Made by a program: the position numbers and the translations under genes. Of a DNA stretch of 64,000 nt, positions 45,572 through 53,627 are shown in pieces. This DNA comes from Trinickia fusca (lineage in GTDB: Bacteria > Pseudomonadota > Gammaproteobacteria > Burkholderiales > Burkholderiaceae): the NCBI RefSeq assembly GCF_003628145.1, contig NZ_RBZV01000014.1, positions 1 through 64,000 on the forward strand, read 5' to 3'. The notes beneath the pieces were generated by a model that was not told the DNA's origin, did no database searches, and worked only from the letters and a program-made list of their open reading frames with translations. The first letter of the stretch is position 1; each line of letters starts with the position of its first letter.

Positions 45572-46258
45572 TCACCCGTTGTTCGAAGGCACTTCGCAGA
45601 GCAAGTGCCTCATCGTCACAATCGCATTCATCGCCGCGACGAGAGCGGTTGCCGGACTGGTCAGTGGCTTCGACGCGTGCGTGACCAACTGAGCGGCGCC
45701 GGCCATTGAGGCTTGTGCCAAGGCCACGACCGATGCGCCGTCGTGGTAGGCCTCGTCCGCCGCGGCCGCAATTGCAGCGAGATAAGCGGCCTGTTCTCCG
45801 CCCCTGAACAAGCGCCAGGCACCTTGTACCAGCCGAACCTCGACATCCGCTCCGGACCGCTTCGCCGCGTCCGCAAATACTCGCGTGGTCGGCCCTAACG
45901 TCGTCTCGACGGCACACAGCACGATCACTTTGCCGCCGATTCGCGTCGCCTCTTCGGCCAAGGCACTGTCCACTCTTATTACGGGGACAGTGGCCGTGGC
46001 CGAAGCGGCGGAGGAGATACAAGGCCCCAAGGTGGAGCACGTTAGAAGCACCGCATCCGCGCTGTGTGCAAGGTCCGACAGCGCGGCGCACGTTTGACGT
46101 TCTATGTCATGAGTAAGCCCATTGGCTTGTTCTGCGGCCATCAGGAGGTCCGCTCGTACTTCGTGATGGAGCGAGGCATTGGGCAAATTCATTTGCTGCG
46201 CCGCTGTGTTGAACACGTCGACATTGCTTTCTGCGGTATGTAAGCACGCGATGCGCAT
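45572..46258 (-). CDS. Asp/Glu/hydantoin racemase family protein
   Basis: 228 residues from ATG 46258 (GGAGA nine bases before; ATG 46294 rejected). It begins MRIACLHTAESNVDVF. The two Cys-centred active-site loops of the racemase fold are visible as VLLTCSTLGPC and VIVLCAVETTLGPT, with VPVIRVDSALAEEAT between. Enzymes of this fold racemise or isomerise acidic amino acids, hydantoins or maleate; substrate cannot be told. Convergent with the LysR gene, eight bases apart, with a CGATCG-TGA-CGATCG hairpin at their junction. Confidence 0.78.
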   Translation of the reverse strand: MRIACLHTAESNVDVFNTAAQQMNLPNASLHHEVRADLLMAAEQANGLTHDIERQTCAALSDLAHSADAVLLTCSTLGPCISSAASATATVPVIRVDSALAEEATRIGGKVIVLCAVETTLGPTTRVFADAAKRSGADVEVRLVQGAWRLFRGGEQAAYLAAIAAAADEAYHDGASVVALAQASMAGAAQLVTHASKPLTSPATALVAAMNAIVTMRHLLCEVPSNNG

Positions 46259-46376
46259 TGCGCTTCTCCGGGGAAGTGACGTAGTCCCACACAATCACTC
46301 GGCGAGACTACGGTGCCGGCGGTGTGAAAAGGGGCGTTCATCCGAGCCATCATAATGTCGATATGCAAAGACGCGG

Positions 46377-46393
46377 CTTAAGGCAGCGTTAAG
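46377..46393 (+). promoter_or_regulatory. PmrA/QseB-type direct-repeat operator
   Basis: CTTAAG, five bases (GCAGC), then GTTAAG: two half-sites in direct repeat with an 11-bp period, the arrangement bound by PmrA/QseB-class OmpR regulators. It lies 54 bp upstream of the regulator start, suggesting autoregulation. Confidence 0.65.
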
Positions 46394-46446
46394 CTATGGC
46401 AAGCGAAGCTGACGGGCTGGCGAGCGAGCAAAACGGAGGAACGAAC

Positions 46447-47109
46447 ATGCGTGTGCTGTTGGTCGAAGACGATCGGATGATTGCCGAGCCGGTGGTCGAT
46501 GCCATGCGACGCGAAGGCTATGCCGTCGATTGGGCGCAGGATGGCCGCAGTGCCGAGCTGTCGCTCGACAACGGCGTGTACGACCTCGTGCTGCTCGACC
46601 TCGGTTTGCCGAAAAAGGACGGTATCGATGTGCTGCACGCCTACCGCGAGGCGGGCGGTGAGGCGCCCGTGATCATTCTTACGGCACGCGACGCCGTCGA
46701 CGAGCGTATCCGCGGCCTCGATACGGGTGCCGACGATTACCTCGTCAAACCGTTCGACCTCGATGAGCTCGCCGCGCGAGTGCGCGCGCTGCTGCGCCGG
46801 CGAACGGGACAAAAGCAACCGGTGTACGCCCATGGCGGTCTGACACTCGATCCGGCCGCGCACGAAGTCACGAAAGACGGTGAGCCTGTCGTGCTCGTGC
46901 CACGCGAGTTCACGCTGCTGCGCGCGCTGATCGAAGCGCCGACGCGCGTGTTCACGAAGGCCGAGCTCGAAGAGAAGCTGTATGGATGGGGCGAGGAAGT
47001 CGGCAGTAACGCGCTCGAAGTCCACGTGCACAGCTTGCGGCGCAAGATCGGCGCGCAAGAGATCGTCACGGTCCGCGGTGTCGGCTATCGGCTGAGACGC
47101 ATCGAATGA
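46447..47109 (+). CDS. OmpR-family response regulator, QseB/PmrA-like
   Basis: 220 residues from ATG 46447, preceded by CGGAGGA. Receiver: VEDDRMIAE, VLLDLGLPKKDGIDVL (phospho-Asp), ILTARDAVDERIRGLDTGADDYLVKPFDLDEL. Winged helix: VVLVPREFTLLRALIEAP, SNALEVHVHSLRRKIG, VTVRGVGYRLRR. It fits the QseB/PmrA/TctD class. The ATG of its kinase overlaps its stop. The direct-repeat box upstream supports this class and autoregulation. Confidence 0.92.
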   Translation: MRVLLVEDDRMIAEPVVDAMRREGYAVDWAQDGRSAELSLDNGVYDLVLLDLGLPKKDGIDVLHAYREAGGEAPVIILTARDAVDERIRGLDTGADDYLVKPFDLDELAARVRALLRRRTGQKQPVYAHGGLTLDPAAHEVTKDGEPVVLVPREFTLLRALIEAPTRVFTKAELEEKLYGWGEEVGSNALEVHVHSLRRKIGAQEIVTVRGVGYRLRRIE

Positions 47110-48458
47110 GGTCGATCAAGCGCTGGCTGTTGGGCTGGCTCATCTGCGGGTTTGCCGTTGCCTCGGCCGTCGCCGGGTACGGCATCTACCACATGGCACG
47201 CGAAGAGGCGAGCGAACTGTTCGATTACGAGCTGCGCGCGGTGGCGCTCTCGCTGCCGGCAAACCTTTCCTCCGCGGCCGGCGCGCTTGCGACGAGCCCC
47301 GACTTCACCGACATCGGCGAAGACCTCATTGCCATCGAGATCTGGGACCAGGCCGGACAGCTCGTCTACCGCTCCGAACCGAACCCAATACTCGATCGTC
47401 TGCCAGCGGGCATTCGCACGATCGAGCGCCACGAGAAACATTGGCGCGTATTTGGCCTTCAACAATCGCAGCGGTTCATTCAGGTCGCGCAGCCCGTCTC
47501 GGTGCGCGAAGCGCTGGCAGCCAGGCTGGCGCTACGTACGCTGTGGCCGCTGGCATTGCTGCTGTCTGCGACGGTCGTGCTCGTGCTCGTCGTCGTCGCG
47601 CGGGCGCTTGCGCCGGTCGGCGGGTTGTCGCGCGCGTTGGCCACGCGGTCGCTCGATGCGCTCGAACCGCTGTGGTTCGACGGGGCGGTGCCGGTCGAGA
47701 TCCAGCCGCTCTTGCACGCGCTCAACGATTTGCTGGCGCGCCTGAACGCAGCGTCGCAAGCGCAACGCACGTTCGTGGCCGATGCCGCCCACGAGCTGCG
47801 CTCGCCGCTCGCGGCGCTGAAGCTGCAACTGCAAGCGGCCGAGCGCGACGGCTCGCTCAAAGGCGAAGGGCAAACGCTCGCACGCATCGAAGAGCGGCTC
47901 AACCGCATCATTCGCCTCGTGCAGCAGCTGCTTGCGCTGGCGCGCGAGGATGCGCAGTCGAGCGGAACGATGGAGAGCGTCAGCCTGCGGCGGCTCGCCG
48001 AGCAGACCGTCGGGGATTTTTCGTTGTTGGCCGAGGACAAGGAGATCGATCTCGGCCTCGAATGCGAGTCGCTGCTGCCTGAGGTGGACCTGTTCGAAGT
48101 GCGCGGCGAACCGCATGCACTGACGGTGCTGCTGAACAACCTCGTCGACAACGCGATTCGCTACACGCCGCGTGGGGGGCGTGTCGACGTGATTCTGCGG
48201 CGCGAGGCCGGCGCGATCGGCTTCGAGGTGCGCGACAACGGCCCGGGTATCCCCGATGACGAATTGGTACGGGTCTGTGATCGTTTCTATCGGGGCATGG
48301 AGACGCAAGGGCAGGGTAGCGGCCTGGGCCTGGCGATCGCCTCACGGATCGCGCAGCGGCATCGTGCGCGGCTCACATTGCGTAACCGCGGCGAGGGGCC
48401 AGGATTGTCGGTGACGGTAGCGGGGCTCGAGCCGAGGCCGACACCGGTGGCCCACTGA
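47106..48458 (+). CDS. Sensor histidine kinase, QseC/PmrB-like
   Basis: 450 residues, ATGA overlap with the regulator. Membrane helices at about 7-29 and 140-163 enclose a periplasmic domain of about 110 residues (FDYELRAVALSLPAN; IAIEIWDQAGQLVYRSEPN, typical of 2CSK-N). Cytoplasmic part: H-box FVADAAHELRSPLAALKLQL (His near 232), LNNLVDNAIRYTP, VRDNGPGIPDDEL, GSGLGLAIASRIA. It senses an envelope signal and phosphorylates the upstream regulator. Confidence 0.92.
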   Translation: MRSIKRWLLGWLICGFAVASAVAGYGIYHMAREEASELFDYELRAVALSLPANLSSAAGALATSPDFTDIGEDLIAIEIWDQAGQLVYRSEPNPILDRLPAGIRTIERHEKHWRVFGLQQSQRFIQVAQPVSVREALAARLALRTLWPLALLLSATVVLVLVVVARALAPVGGLSRALATRSLDALEPLWFDGAVPVEIQPLLHALNDLLARLNAASQAQRTFVADAAHELRSPLAALKLQLQAAERDGSLKGEGQTLARIEERLNRIIRLVQQLLALAREDAQSSGTMESVSLRRLAEQTVGDFSLLAEDKEIDLGLECESLLPEVDLFEVRGEPHALTVLLNNLVDNAIRYTPRGGRVDVILRREAGAIGFEVRDNGPGIPDDELVRVCDRFYRGMETQGQGSGLGLAIASRIAQRHRARLTLRNRGEGPGLSVTVAGLEPRPTPVAH

Positions 48459-48481
48459 TTACCGCATCTGCGATGCGGTAA
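48459..48481. terminator. Hairpin between convergent genes
   Basis: Perfect 10-bp inverted repeat TTACCGCATC / GATGCGGTAA with a TGC loop. It begins directly after the kinase stop, and its left arm is the stop codon of the leftward transporter gene. Probably a shared, U-poor transcription end. Confidence 0.6.
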
Positions 48482-49448
48482 CGGACTTGTGCTCCCCCCA
48501 CCTCGGAACAACGCGCACGTAGACCAACTCGCTTACCAGCTCGACAAGCGTCTGTGTCACGATGATCGCCGGCAACACCGGAACAGCACCTGGTACAGCA
48601 AAGGCGAGCGGTAACACCACGAGCGAGTTTCGAGTCGAAGCGCTGAATGCGACCGACCGCCCGGCCGGAGCATCGAGACGGAACAGCCGGGCGACCGACC
48701 AACCGATCAACGGGGCGAGAATGGCAAAGGCGACATAGATCGGCACGACCCGCCAGACCGAATTGATCGCCGGCGCAAGCCGGGGCGCCACCGACGCGAT
48801 GACCACGAACAGGACCACGGCTGTCGCCGGCACGGGCAATAGACCCAGCACGGCGGTTACCCGCGCACCGGCGCGGTGCCGCGCCGCCCAGAGTTGTACC
48901 ACGGCCGCAAGCGCGAGCGGAACGGCGATCAGCCACACGAAAGCATGAACGAACGGTCCGTGCTGGACCAACCCGACGGCACGCTCTCCGAGAAACAACT
49001 TGAGATAGGCCGGCAGCAAGAGCATTTGCAGGATCAGAAGGGGAGGCGTCGCCGCCAGCAACAGGCGGGCGTCGGCACGGCCGAGATGAGCGAAAGTCAC
49101 CACATAGTCGATGCACGGTGCGAGCAGAACCAGGAGCACGCCGAGCCGCACCATCGAATCAGCCGGCAGGAACTGGACGAGGCCCGCGACGAGAAGCGGC
49201 ACGACGACGAAGTTCGCCGCGAACAGGGCGGCAAGGAACCGGCCCCTTGAGAAGGCTTGCGCTAGATCCGCGAGCGGAACTTGCAGAAACGTTGCGAACA
49301 ACATGAGTGCAAGGGCTGGATTCACGCTGATTTCAAGCGCGGTCGTGCCGGGGATGAGCATCGCGGCAAAGGCCGCCGTTACGACGAAGCCGAAGTAGAT
49401 GCCGATTTGGCGACTCTCCAGTGACGCTCTCAGATTCTGGATACCCAC
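48459..49448 (-). CDS. Arsenite exporter ACR3 / bile acid:Na+ symporter (BASS) family membrane protein
   Basis: 329 residues with about ten hydrophobic helices (IYFGFVVTAAFAAMLIPG, LALMLFATFLQVPLADL, FVVVPLLVAGLVQFLP, LGVLLVLLAPCIDYVVTF, IYVAFAILAPLIGWSVARLF). The Cys in APCIDYVV matches the essential Cys of ACR3-type pumps, and AFSASTRNSLVVLPLAF is a BASS-family loop. Annotated relatives are called arsenic resistance protein, but no arsR or arsC is nearby, so an organic-anion role is equally possible. Confidence 0.75.
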   Translation of the reverse strand: MGIQNLRASLESRQIGIYFGFVVTAAFAAMLIPGTTALEISVNPALALMLFATFLQVPLADLAQAFSRGRFLAALFAANFVVVPLLVAGLVQFLPADSMVRLGVLLVLLAPCIDYVVTFAHLGRADARLLLAATPPLLILQMLLLPAYLKLFLGERAVGLVQHGPFVHAFVWLIAVPLALAAVVQLWAARHRAGARVTAVLGLLPVPATAVVLFVVIASVAPRLAPAINSVWRVVPIYVAFAILAPLIGWSVARLFRLDAPAGRSVAFSASTRNSLVVLPLAFAVPGAVPVLPAIIVTQTLVELVSELVYVRVVPRWGEHKSVTASQMR

Positions 49449-49572
49449 GTACGCCCCCCTCGATTTTCAATTGAACTTTCGTATCCCTAATTATCTAGAT
49501 GTTTGTCAAACCTGTCTTTTGACAAAGTAATTTCGGACAACGCCAAGTTTGGCTATGCGTCGGGTTTGGCTT

Positions 49573-49803
49573 ATGACGCCGCGATGCGGCATTTGGCGAT
49601 CCAACTCGTGGCGAGGACGAACGCCACGCGCAGAGATGCGCGTCTGCCGTTTCGCAGGCGAGATAGAGCGAGCGGAGGTGGAAAGTGTTCCGAAAAAAGC
49701 GGCCAACTGCCTCACGCGTCATGGTCTTACCCCCGATCGGATCAAAGCGCTGCTAGCTCGTCGATCGAGGCGATGCGCGCGATACCGAGCAACGGTATCG
49801 TCA
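49573..49803 (-). pseudogene. Collapsed relic of an isochorismatase-FUSC gene pair
   Basis: On the reverse strand this keeps, in order: the last about 16 codons of an isochorismatase-like gene (LGIARIASIDELAAL and stop), the same 16-base spacer-plus-ATG, the FUSC start (MTREAVGRFFRNTF), a middle piece (SLYLACETADAHLCAW) and a C-terminal piece in another frame (VAFVLATSWIAK). Each matches the intact genes at 53055-53110 and 52017-53036, with everything between lost. A relic of a duplicated operon after two or more internal deletions. Confidence 0.8.
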
Positions 49804-49815
49804 TTGATCATTTTG

Positions 49816-49829
49816 CTATATTAATATAG
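49816..49829. promoter_or_regulatory. 14-bp perfect palindrome, MarR-operator relic upstream of the peptidase gene
   Basis: CTATATTAATATAG is a perfect palindrome 22 bp before the peptidase start. It aligns with CTATATTAGCATAG at 54114-54127 upstream of the intact marR gene, in the same position relative to the collapsed copy. It may still bind MarR or serve as the peptidase promoter. Confidence 0.6.
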
Positions 49830-49851
49830 TTATATTTTTGAGTAAATGTGA

Positions 49852-51081
49852 ATGCTTTCGGTACGAAGATTGGTGCCCGGTATCGCCATGTGGTTAGCGG
49901 CGAGTGCGCATGCCGAATACACAGTGACGGTCGACCCCGAATCCCGCTTACCGCCGCGCTTCGAGCTGGAACTTCCGGCTCATCACGGTAACGTGGTGGA
50001 AACGCGTGCCGCGCAGTTCGGACTATCGTCACAGGTCAAGGCACCTCGCTGCGGTTCGCAGCAACTAGTGCTGGCGGAGCCGGGGCGCTGGACCATTCCG
50101 GCGGCGTGTCGCCGCGTCGAGTGGGAGGTGGACTTTGCCGCGCCACCCGTCGATGCGGCGGCGCAGCGTAGTGTGGCCTTTGCGCGCTGGTGGCTGATCA
50201 CCGATCAAACGGCTTTGCTGAGGATCGCCGGCGACGGCGCGGCATCGACGCTGACGATCAAGACGCCAGGGCAGCCCGATCGTGTCCGCTATGTGCCGTC
50301 GAGCGACGATGCCCCTGAATTCTATGCCCTTGGTGGAGTGCAGGAAACGACGCGCACCGTATGCGGTGTGCGAGTGCGCTATGCCGCAGATGACCTGGCG
50401 CGCGTCACGCAGCGCGGCTTGATCGATGCCCATGCCGAAGCGCTGGCTGTGCTGCATCGGCTCTTCCCTTCGTCCGCAACCGGGCCGTTCGCAGACGAAT
50501 TGGGCGTCGTGTTCGTCGGCAATGCCACCCAAGGCAATGGTGCCGGCGGCGCGCGCAGTCTGCTCGTCGACTACGCGCTCGGGACGAGCTCCGACACACC
50601 CGATACCTTTGAGCAAGACGTTTTTTTCCGAGCCATACTGGCGCATGAGCAGTTCCACCAGCTGGCAGCGCTGCACCATAGCGACGGCGGCAGCACATGG
50701 TTCGGCGAAGGGCTTGCGCACTACTACGGATTGAAAACCATGCAAAGAAGTCATGTGCGGGCTGACGACAAGGCCAAGATATGGAAGCTGTTCGTGGATC
50801 CTCAACGGCCGGTGACCGCCGGTCTCGTGGAGCTTATGCGGCGCTACGCTGGTGGGGACCAGTCGGTCTATCCGTTGTTCTACCAGCAAGGAGCAACGTT
50901 CTTCGCCGAGCTCGACCGCGCGCTGCAGGAGGTGAGTGGCGGCAAGAAGTCACTCGACGATTTCGTCCCCCGTTTGAGGTCCAACCCCGACGGTACGCTG
51001 CCGAACGATCTGCTTGTCGCATTGCGCGCAGTCGGCGGCAAGCGCATTGACGAGCTGGTGAGCCGTTATGTGGGTCACTAG
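49852..51081 (+). CDS. Secreted gluzincin-type metallopeptidase (M1/M61-like)
   Basis: 409 residues. Signal peptide near 1-21 (LVPGIAMWLAASAHA). An N-terminal beta-rich part (about 22-180) resembles the fold before M61/M1 catalytic domains. Zinc site: ILAHEQFHQLAAL gives HExxH with His265, Glu266 and His269; the third ligand is probably Glu286 in STWFGEGLAHYYG. This spacing (17) is that of gluzincins. The product would be a periplasmic or secreted peptidase; no substrate is apparent. Its promoter region is the relic with the MarR-type palindrome. Confidence 0.8.
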   Translation: MLSVRRLVPGIAMWLAASAHAEYTVTVDPESRLPPRFELELPAHHGNVVETRAAQFGLSSQVKAPRCGSQQLVLAEPGRWTIPAACRRVEWEVDFAAPPVDAAAQRSVAFARWWLITDQTALLRIAGDGAASTLTIKTPGQPDRVRYVPSSDDAPEFYALGGVQETTRTVCGVRVRYAADDLARVTQRGLIDAHAEALAVLHRLFPSSATGPFADELGVVFVGNATQGNGAGGARSLLVDYALGTSSDTPDTFEQDVFFRAILAHEQFHQLAALHHSDGGSTWFGEGLAHYYGLKTMQRSHVRADDKAKIWKLFVDPQRPVTAGLVELMRRYAGGDQSVYPLFYQQGATFFAELDRALQEVSGGKKSLDDFVPRLRSNPDGTLPNDLLVALRAVGGKRIDELVSRYVGH

Positions 51082-51128
51082 CCAAACCAGGTGTGACGTT
51101 CGTTCGACTTGTTTGTTTGGGTACGCAG

Positions 51129-51383
51129 ATGAAACACGCTAACGGAGCAGCCCTGGATCGACTGGAAGACCTGCTGTCGGCCATTCGAACGCTGCCTGAT
51201 TTGAAAGAGCGAACGCGCGGCGTTTTCTATCGGCGCTCGAAATCCTTTCTTCACTTTCACGACGACACGACAGGGCTCTTCGCAGATGTGCGCCGCGGCG
51301 GCGAGTTCGAACGGTTTCGGGTCACTTCGGCTGCTGAGCGCGCAGCGTTTCTCGAGGCCGTTCGTGCTGAGTTGATCGGTTGA
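51129..51383 (+). CDS. Small conserved-type hypothetical protein
   Basis: 84 residues from ATG 51129 (MKHANGAALDRLEDLLSAIRTLP); the frame opens at 51093. The content SKSFLHFHDDTTGLFADVRRGGEFERFRV looks like a compact alpha/beta protein that occurs with bacterial metabolic genes; I do not recognise a function. No good ribosome-binding site. Codon use matches neighbours, so I keep it as a real gene. Confidence 0.6.
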   Translation: MKHANGAALDRLEDLLSAIRTLPDLKERTRGVFYRRSKSFLHFHDDTTGLFADVRRGGEFERFRVTSAAERAAFLEAVRAELIG

Positions 51384-51438
51384 CTCGATGCTTGGTCTTA
51401 GCCCCAATAAGTGCTAATTGAGTGGACAGCAGCGGGCA

Positions 51439-52017
51439 TCACCGACGCCGCTTCTCCCACGTCTCACGCGAGAGCCGATACAGGACGTGTCTTGCCAACG
51501 GATGCGAGCCGGCCAGCGCGGGGTGATCGAAGTCCTCCTTCTTGCAATACCCCATGCCGAGCCGTTGCATGACTCGCTGCGAGCGATCGTTGACGGCGGC
51601 CGTAAAAGACACGATCTCTTCGAGCGCCAATTCGTCGAAGCCAAAGGCTAGTGCCGCCCTTGCAGCCTCGGTTGCGTAACCTTGCCCCCAGTATTGCGCG
51701 GCAAGACGCCAACCGACCTCGACACAAGGAGCGAAAGGCGCATCCCATTGTGGAATGGCAAGGCCCGTGAAGCCGATGAAGGTCGACGTGGCGCGCAGTT
51801 CGACAGCCCATAAGCCAAAGCCATGCTTTTCATGATGCGCACAGATGCGATCGACCAAGGCGTCGCTCTCGGCGCTGCTCAATGTGGCGGGGAAATACTC
51901 CATCACGCGCTTGTCCGCGTTCATTTCCCCAAACGGTAGCCTGTCCGCAGACACCCACGGCCTGAGGCGGAGACGTGCCGTCGGATTCGGCAGAGATCGA
52001 TTCGGCAGCACGTCCAT
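51439..52017 (-). CDS. GNAT acetyltransferase (RimJ/RimL type)
   Basis: 192 residues from ATG 52017, overlapping the FUSC stop (TGATG). RimJ/RimL-style start TARLRLRPWVSADRLPF, then GFGLWAVELRATSTFIGFTGL, VEVGWRLAAQYWGQGYATEAARAALAFGFDEL (acetyl-CoA loop) and AVNDRSQRVMQRLGM. Acetylates an amino group of a protein or small molecule with acetyl-CoA. Last gene of the MarR operon, so it could act on the compound handled by that operon. Confidence 0.85.
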   Translation of the reverse strand: MDVLPNRSLPNPTARLRLRPWVSADRLPFGEMNADKRVMEYFPATLSSAESDALVDRICAHHEKHGFGLWAVELRATSTFIGFTGLAIPQWDAPFAPCVEVGWRLAAQYWGQGYATEAARAALAFGFDELALEEIVSFTAAVNDRSQRVMQRLGMGYCKKEDFDHPALAGSHPLARHVLYRLSRETWEKRRR

Positions 52018-53036
52018 CAATTGTTCTCACCAACCCGGTACTTGGCGATCCAATTCGTGGCGACAACGAACGCCACGCCGATCAATCCGCCTAGCAGTAC
52101 GTTGACGACGCGTTCCGTCGCGACGATGGCCGATTGGTGCGCGAGCCATGACGCGCACGCGATGCAGGCGCAACGCGCGGCAAATCCCGGCAGGTATTGG
52201 CGGAACGCGACGAGGGTCAGGGTGGAGACCAATGCCAGCAATGCGTAGACGAGCGTGCCGTGCGGAAGCAGCAAGCCCAAGACGAGCCCTATTGCCACGC
52301 CGATGAAGGCGCCGAGCCCGCGGTCCCGTAGCTTCGAGCCAGCCATCGCGGCGTTGCCCGTGACGACGCTGGCTGCCGACCATATCACCCATTGTCCTTG
52401 CGCGAGTGCGCGCCATTCGACGAGCGCCGCAGCCGATGCGACAGCAAGCGTGACCGCGGCGATAGCGGTGGTCGCATCGGAGCGGCTCGCGCAAGGGCCT
52501 AGATCACGCGGCAGACGCCAACTCATGAGCGCCCGGACGCGTTGTGGGGCCGGCCGCGCAAGCGGGATGCCAGCACACGAGAGCGCAAGAGGCGGCAGTG
52601 CGGCCGCGCCGAGATAGGGAATCAACTGCCACACGCCGACGTGTGCATCACCCGTCTCGCAGGCAAGGTATAGCGAGGGAATGAAGACGAAGTTTCCGAG
52701 CGAGCGCAGGCGGGTGCCCGCGAGCGAGAGTGCGACGGCCACGGCTGCAAGCGCCGCACAGCCCGCCACGAATGCGGGCGGGGCGCTCTTCGCGAATGAC
52801 AGCAGCAAAAAGCCGGTGCCGATCGCAGCCGCTTGCGCAAGCACGCCGAGCGGGGCAAGGCCAACTTGCTCGATCCCGATGAGCAACGAGGTCGTCATCA
52901 GCGTGGCAAGCAGCCAGTCTGTATCGCGCGTCAAACCGTACAGCACGACGGGCGCAGTGCACACCGCCAGCGCACGCAGGAGCGAGCTGACATCGAAAGC
53001 ATTCCGAAGAAAGCAGACGGCCGCCGCGCGGGTCAT
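52017..53036 (-). CDS. FUSC (fusaric acid resistance)-family membrane protein
   Basis: 339 residues with about nine helices in two sets. The FUSC core reads WVIWSAASVVTGNAAMAGSKLRDRGLGAFIGVAIGLVLGLLLP, and the protein ends LLGGLIGVAFVVATNWIAKYRV. FUSC proteins are inner-membrane parts of aromatic-acid efflux systems; this one is half the length of the full AaeB/FusC form and has no adaptor or outer-membrane gene next to it. Second-last gene of the marR operon; a degraded second copy lies at 49.6 kb. Confidence 0.8.
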   Translation of the reverse strand: MTRAAAVCFLRNAFDVSSLLRALAVCTAPVVLYGLTRDTDWLLATLMTTSLLIGIEQVGLAPLGVLAQAAAIGTGFLLLSFAKSAPPAFVAGCAALAAVAVALSLAGTRLRSLGNFVFIPSLYLACETGDAHVGVWQLIPYLGAAALPPLALSCAGIPLARPAPQRVRALMSWRLPRDLGPCASRSDATTAIAAVTLAVASAAALVEWRALAQGQWVIWSAASVVTGNAAMAGSKLRDRGLGAFIGVAIGLVLGLLLPHGTLVYALLALVSTLTLVAFRQYLPGFAARCACIACASWLAHQSAIVATERVVNVLLGGLIGVAFVVATNWIAKYRVGENN

Positions 53037-53054
53037 GGTTTTACTCCGATCGGA

Positions 53055-53627
53055 TCAAAGCGCCGCGAGCTCGCCGATCGTCGCGATGCGTGCGATGCCG
53101 CGCAACGTGTCGATCGAACGCTGGTGTTCCTCTTCGCTGGAAGCGGCACACGCATCCTCGAGTACGACCACGGTGTAGTCACGATCATGCGCGTCGCGAG
53201 CTGCAGCTTGTACTGCCCAGGCGGTACTGACACCCGCGAGGATGACTCGCTCGATGCGGTTTGCACGCAGGAACGCTTCGAGGCGTGTCGCGTAAAAGGC
53301 GCTGACGCGCGGCTTGATGACGACAGCTTGCGCGGCGTGCGCATCGAGATCCGGATGGAATTCACCACCAGGTCCGCTGAGGTCCAGCACGCCGAACTCC
53401 TTCGCACGACTGAAGATAGGCGAATGCGCAGGCAAGTCGGCATAGCCGGGCTCGAAGCCAACTTTAACGAGAATGCGCAACCAGTCCTTTTCTTGTGCGA
53501 TCGACAACGCGTGGTTGAACTTGGCAATCACCCCTTTTTCTTCGGCATGCGCAGCCGAACGCGCAATCTTGCCGCTGGGATGCATGATGTCGACCATGTA
53601 GTCGAGTCCGATAAGCGCGGTTTTCAT
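53055..53627 (-). CDS. Isochorismatase-fold hydrolase lacking the catalytic Cys
   Basis: 190 residues (MKTALIGLDYMVDIMHP). Fold marks: Asp9, Lys in VVIKPRVSAFYAT, the cis-peptide strand VILAGVSTAWAVQAAARDAHDRDYTVVVLEDACA. In cysteine hydrolases the last motif is GxxTxxCVxxTAxDA; here Ala-Val replaces Cys-Val (STAWAV). So it is not a normal cysteine amidase. It may be an EntB-like non-Cys hydrolase or a binding protein. Four bp overlap with marR and 18 bp before the FUSC gene: one operon. Confidence 0.8.
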   Translation of the reverse strand: MKTALIGLDYMVDIMHPSGKIARSAAHAEEKGVIAKFNHALSIAQEKDWLRILVKVGFEPGYADLPAHSPIFSRAKEFGVLDLSGPGGEFHPDLDAHAAQAVVIKPRVSAFYATRLEAFLRANRIERVILAGVSTAWAVQAAARDAHDRDYTVVVLEDACAASSEEEHQRSIDTLRGIARIATIGELAAL

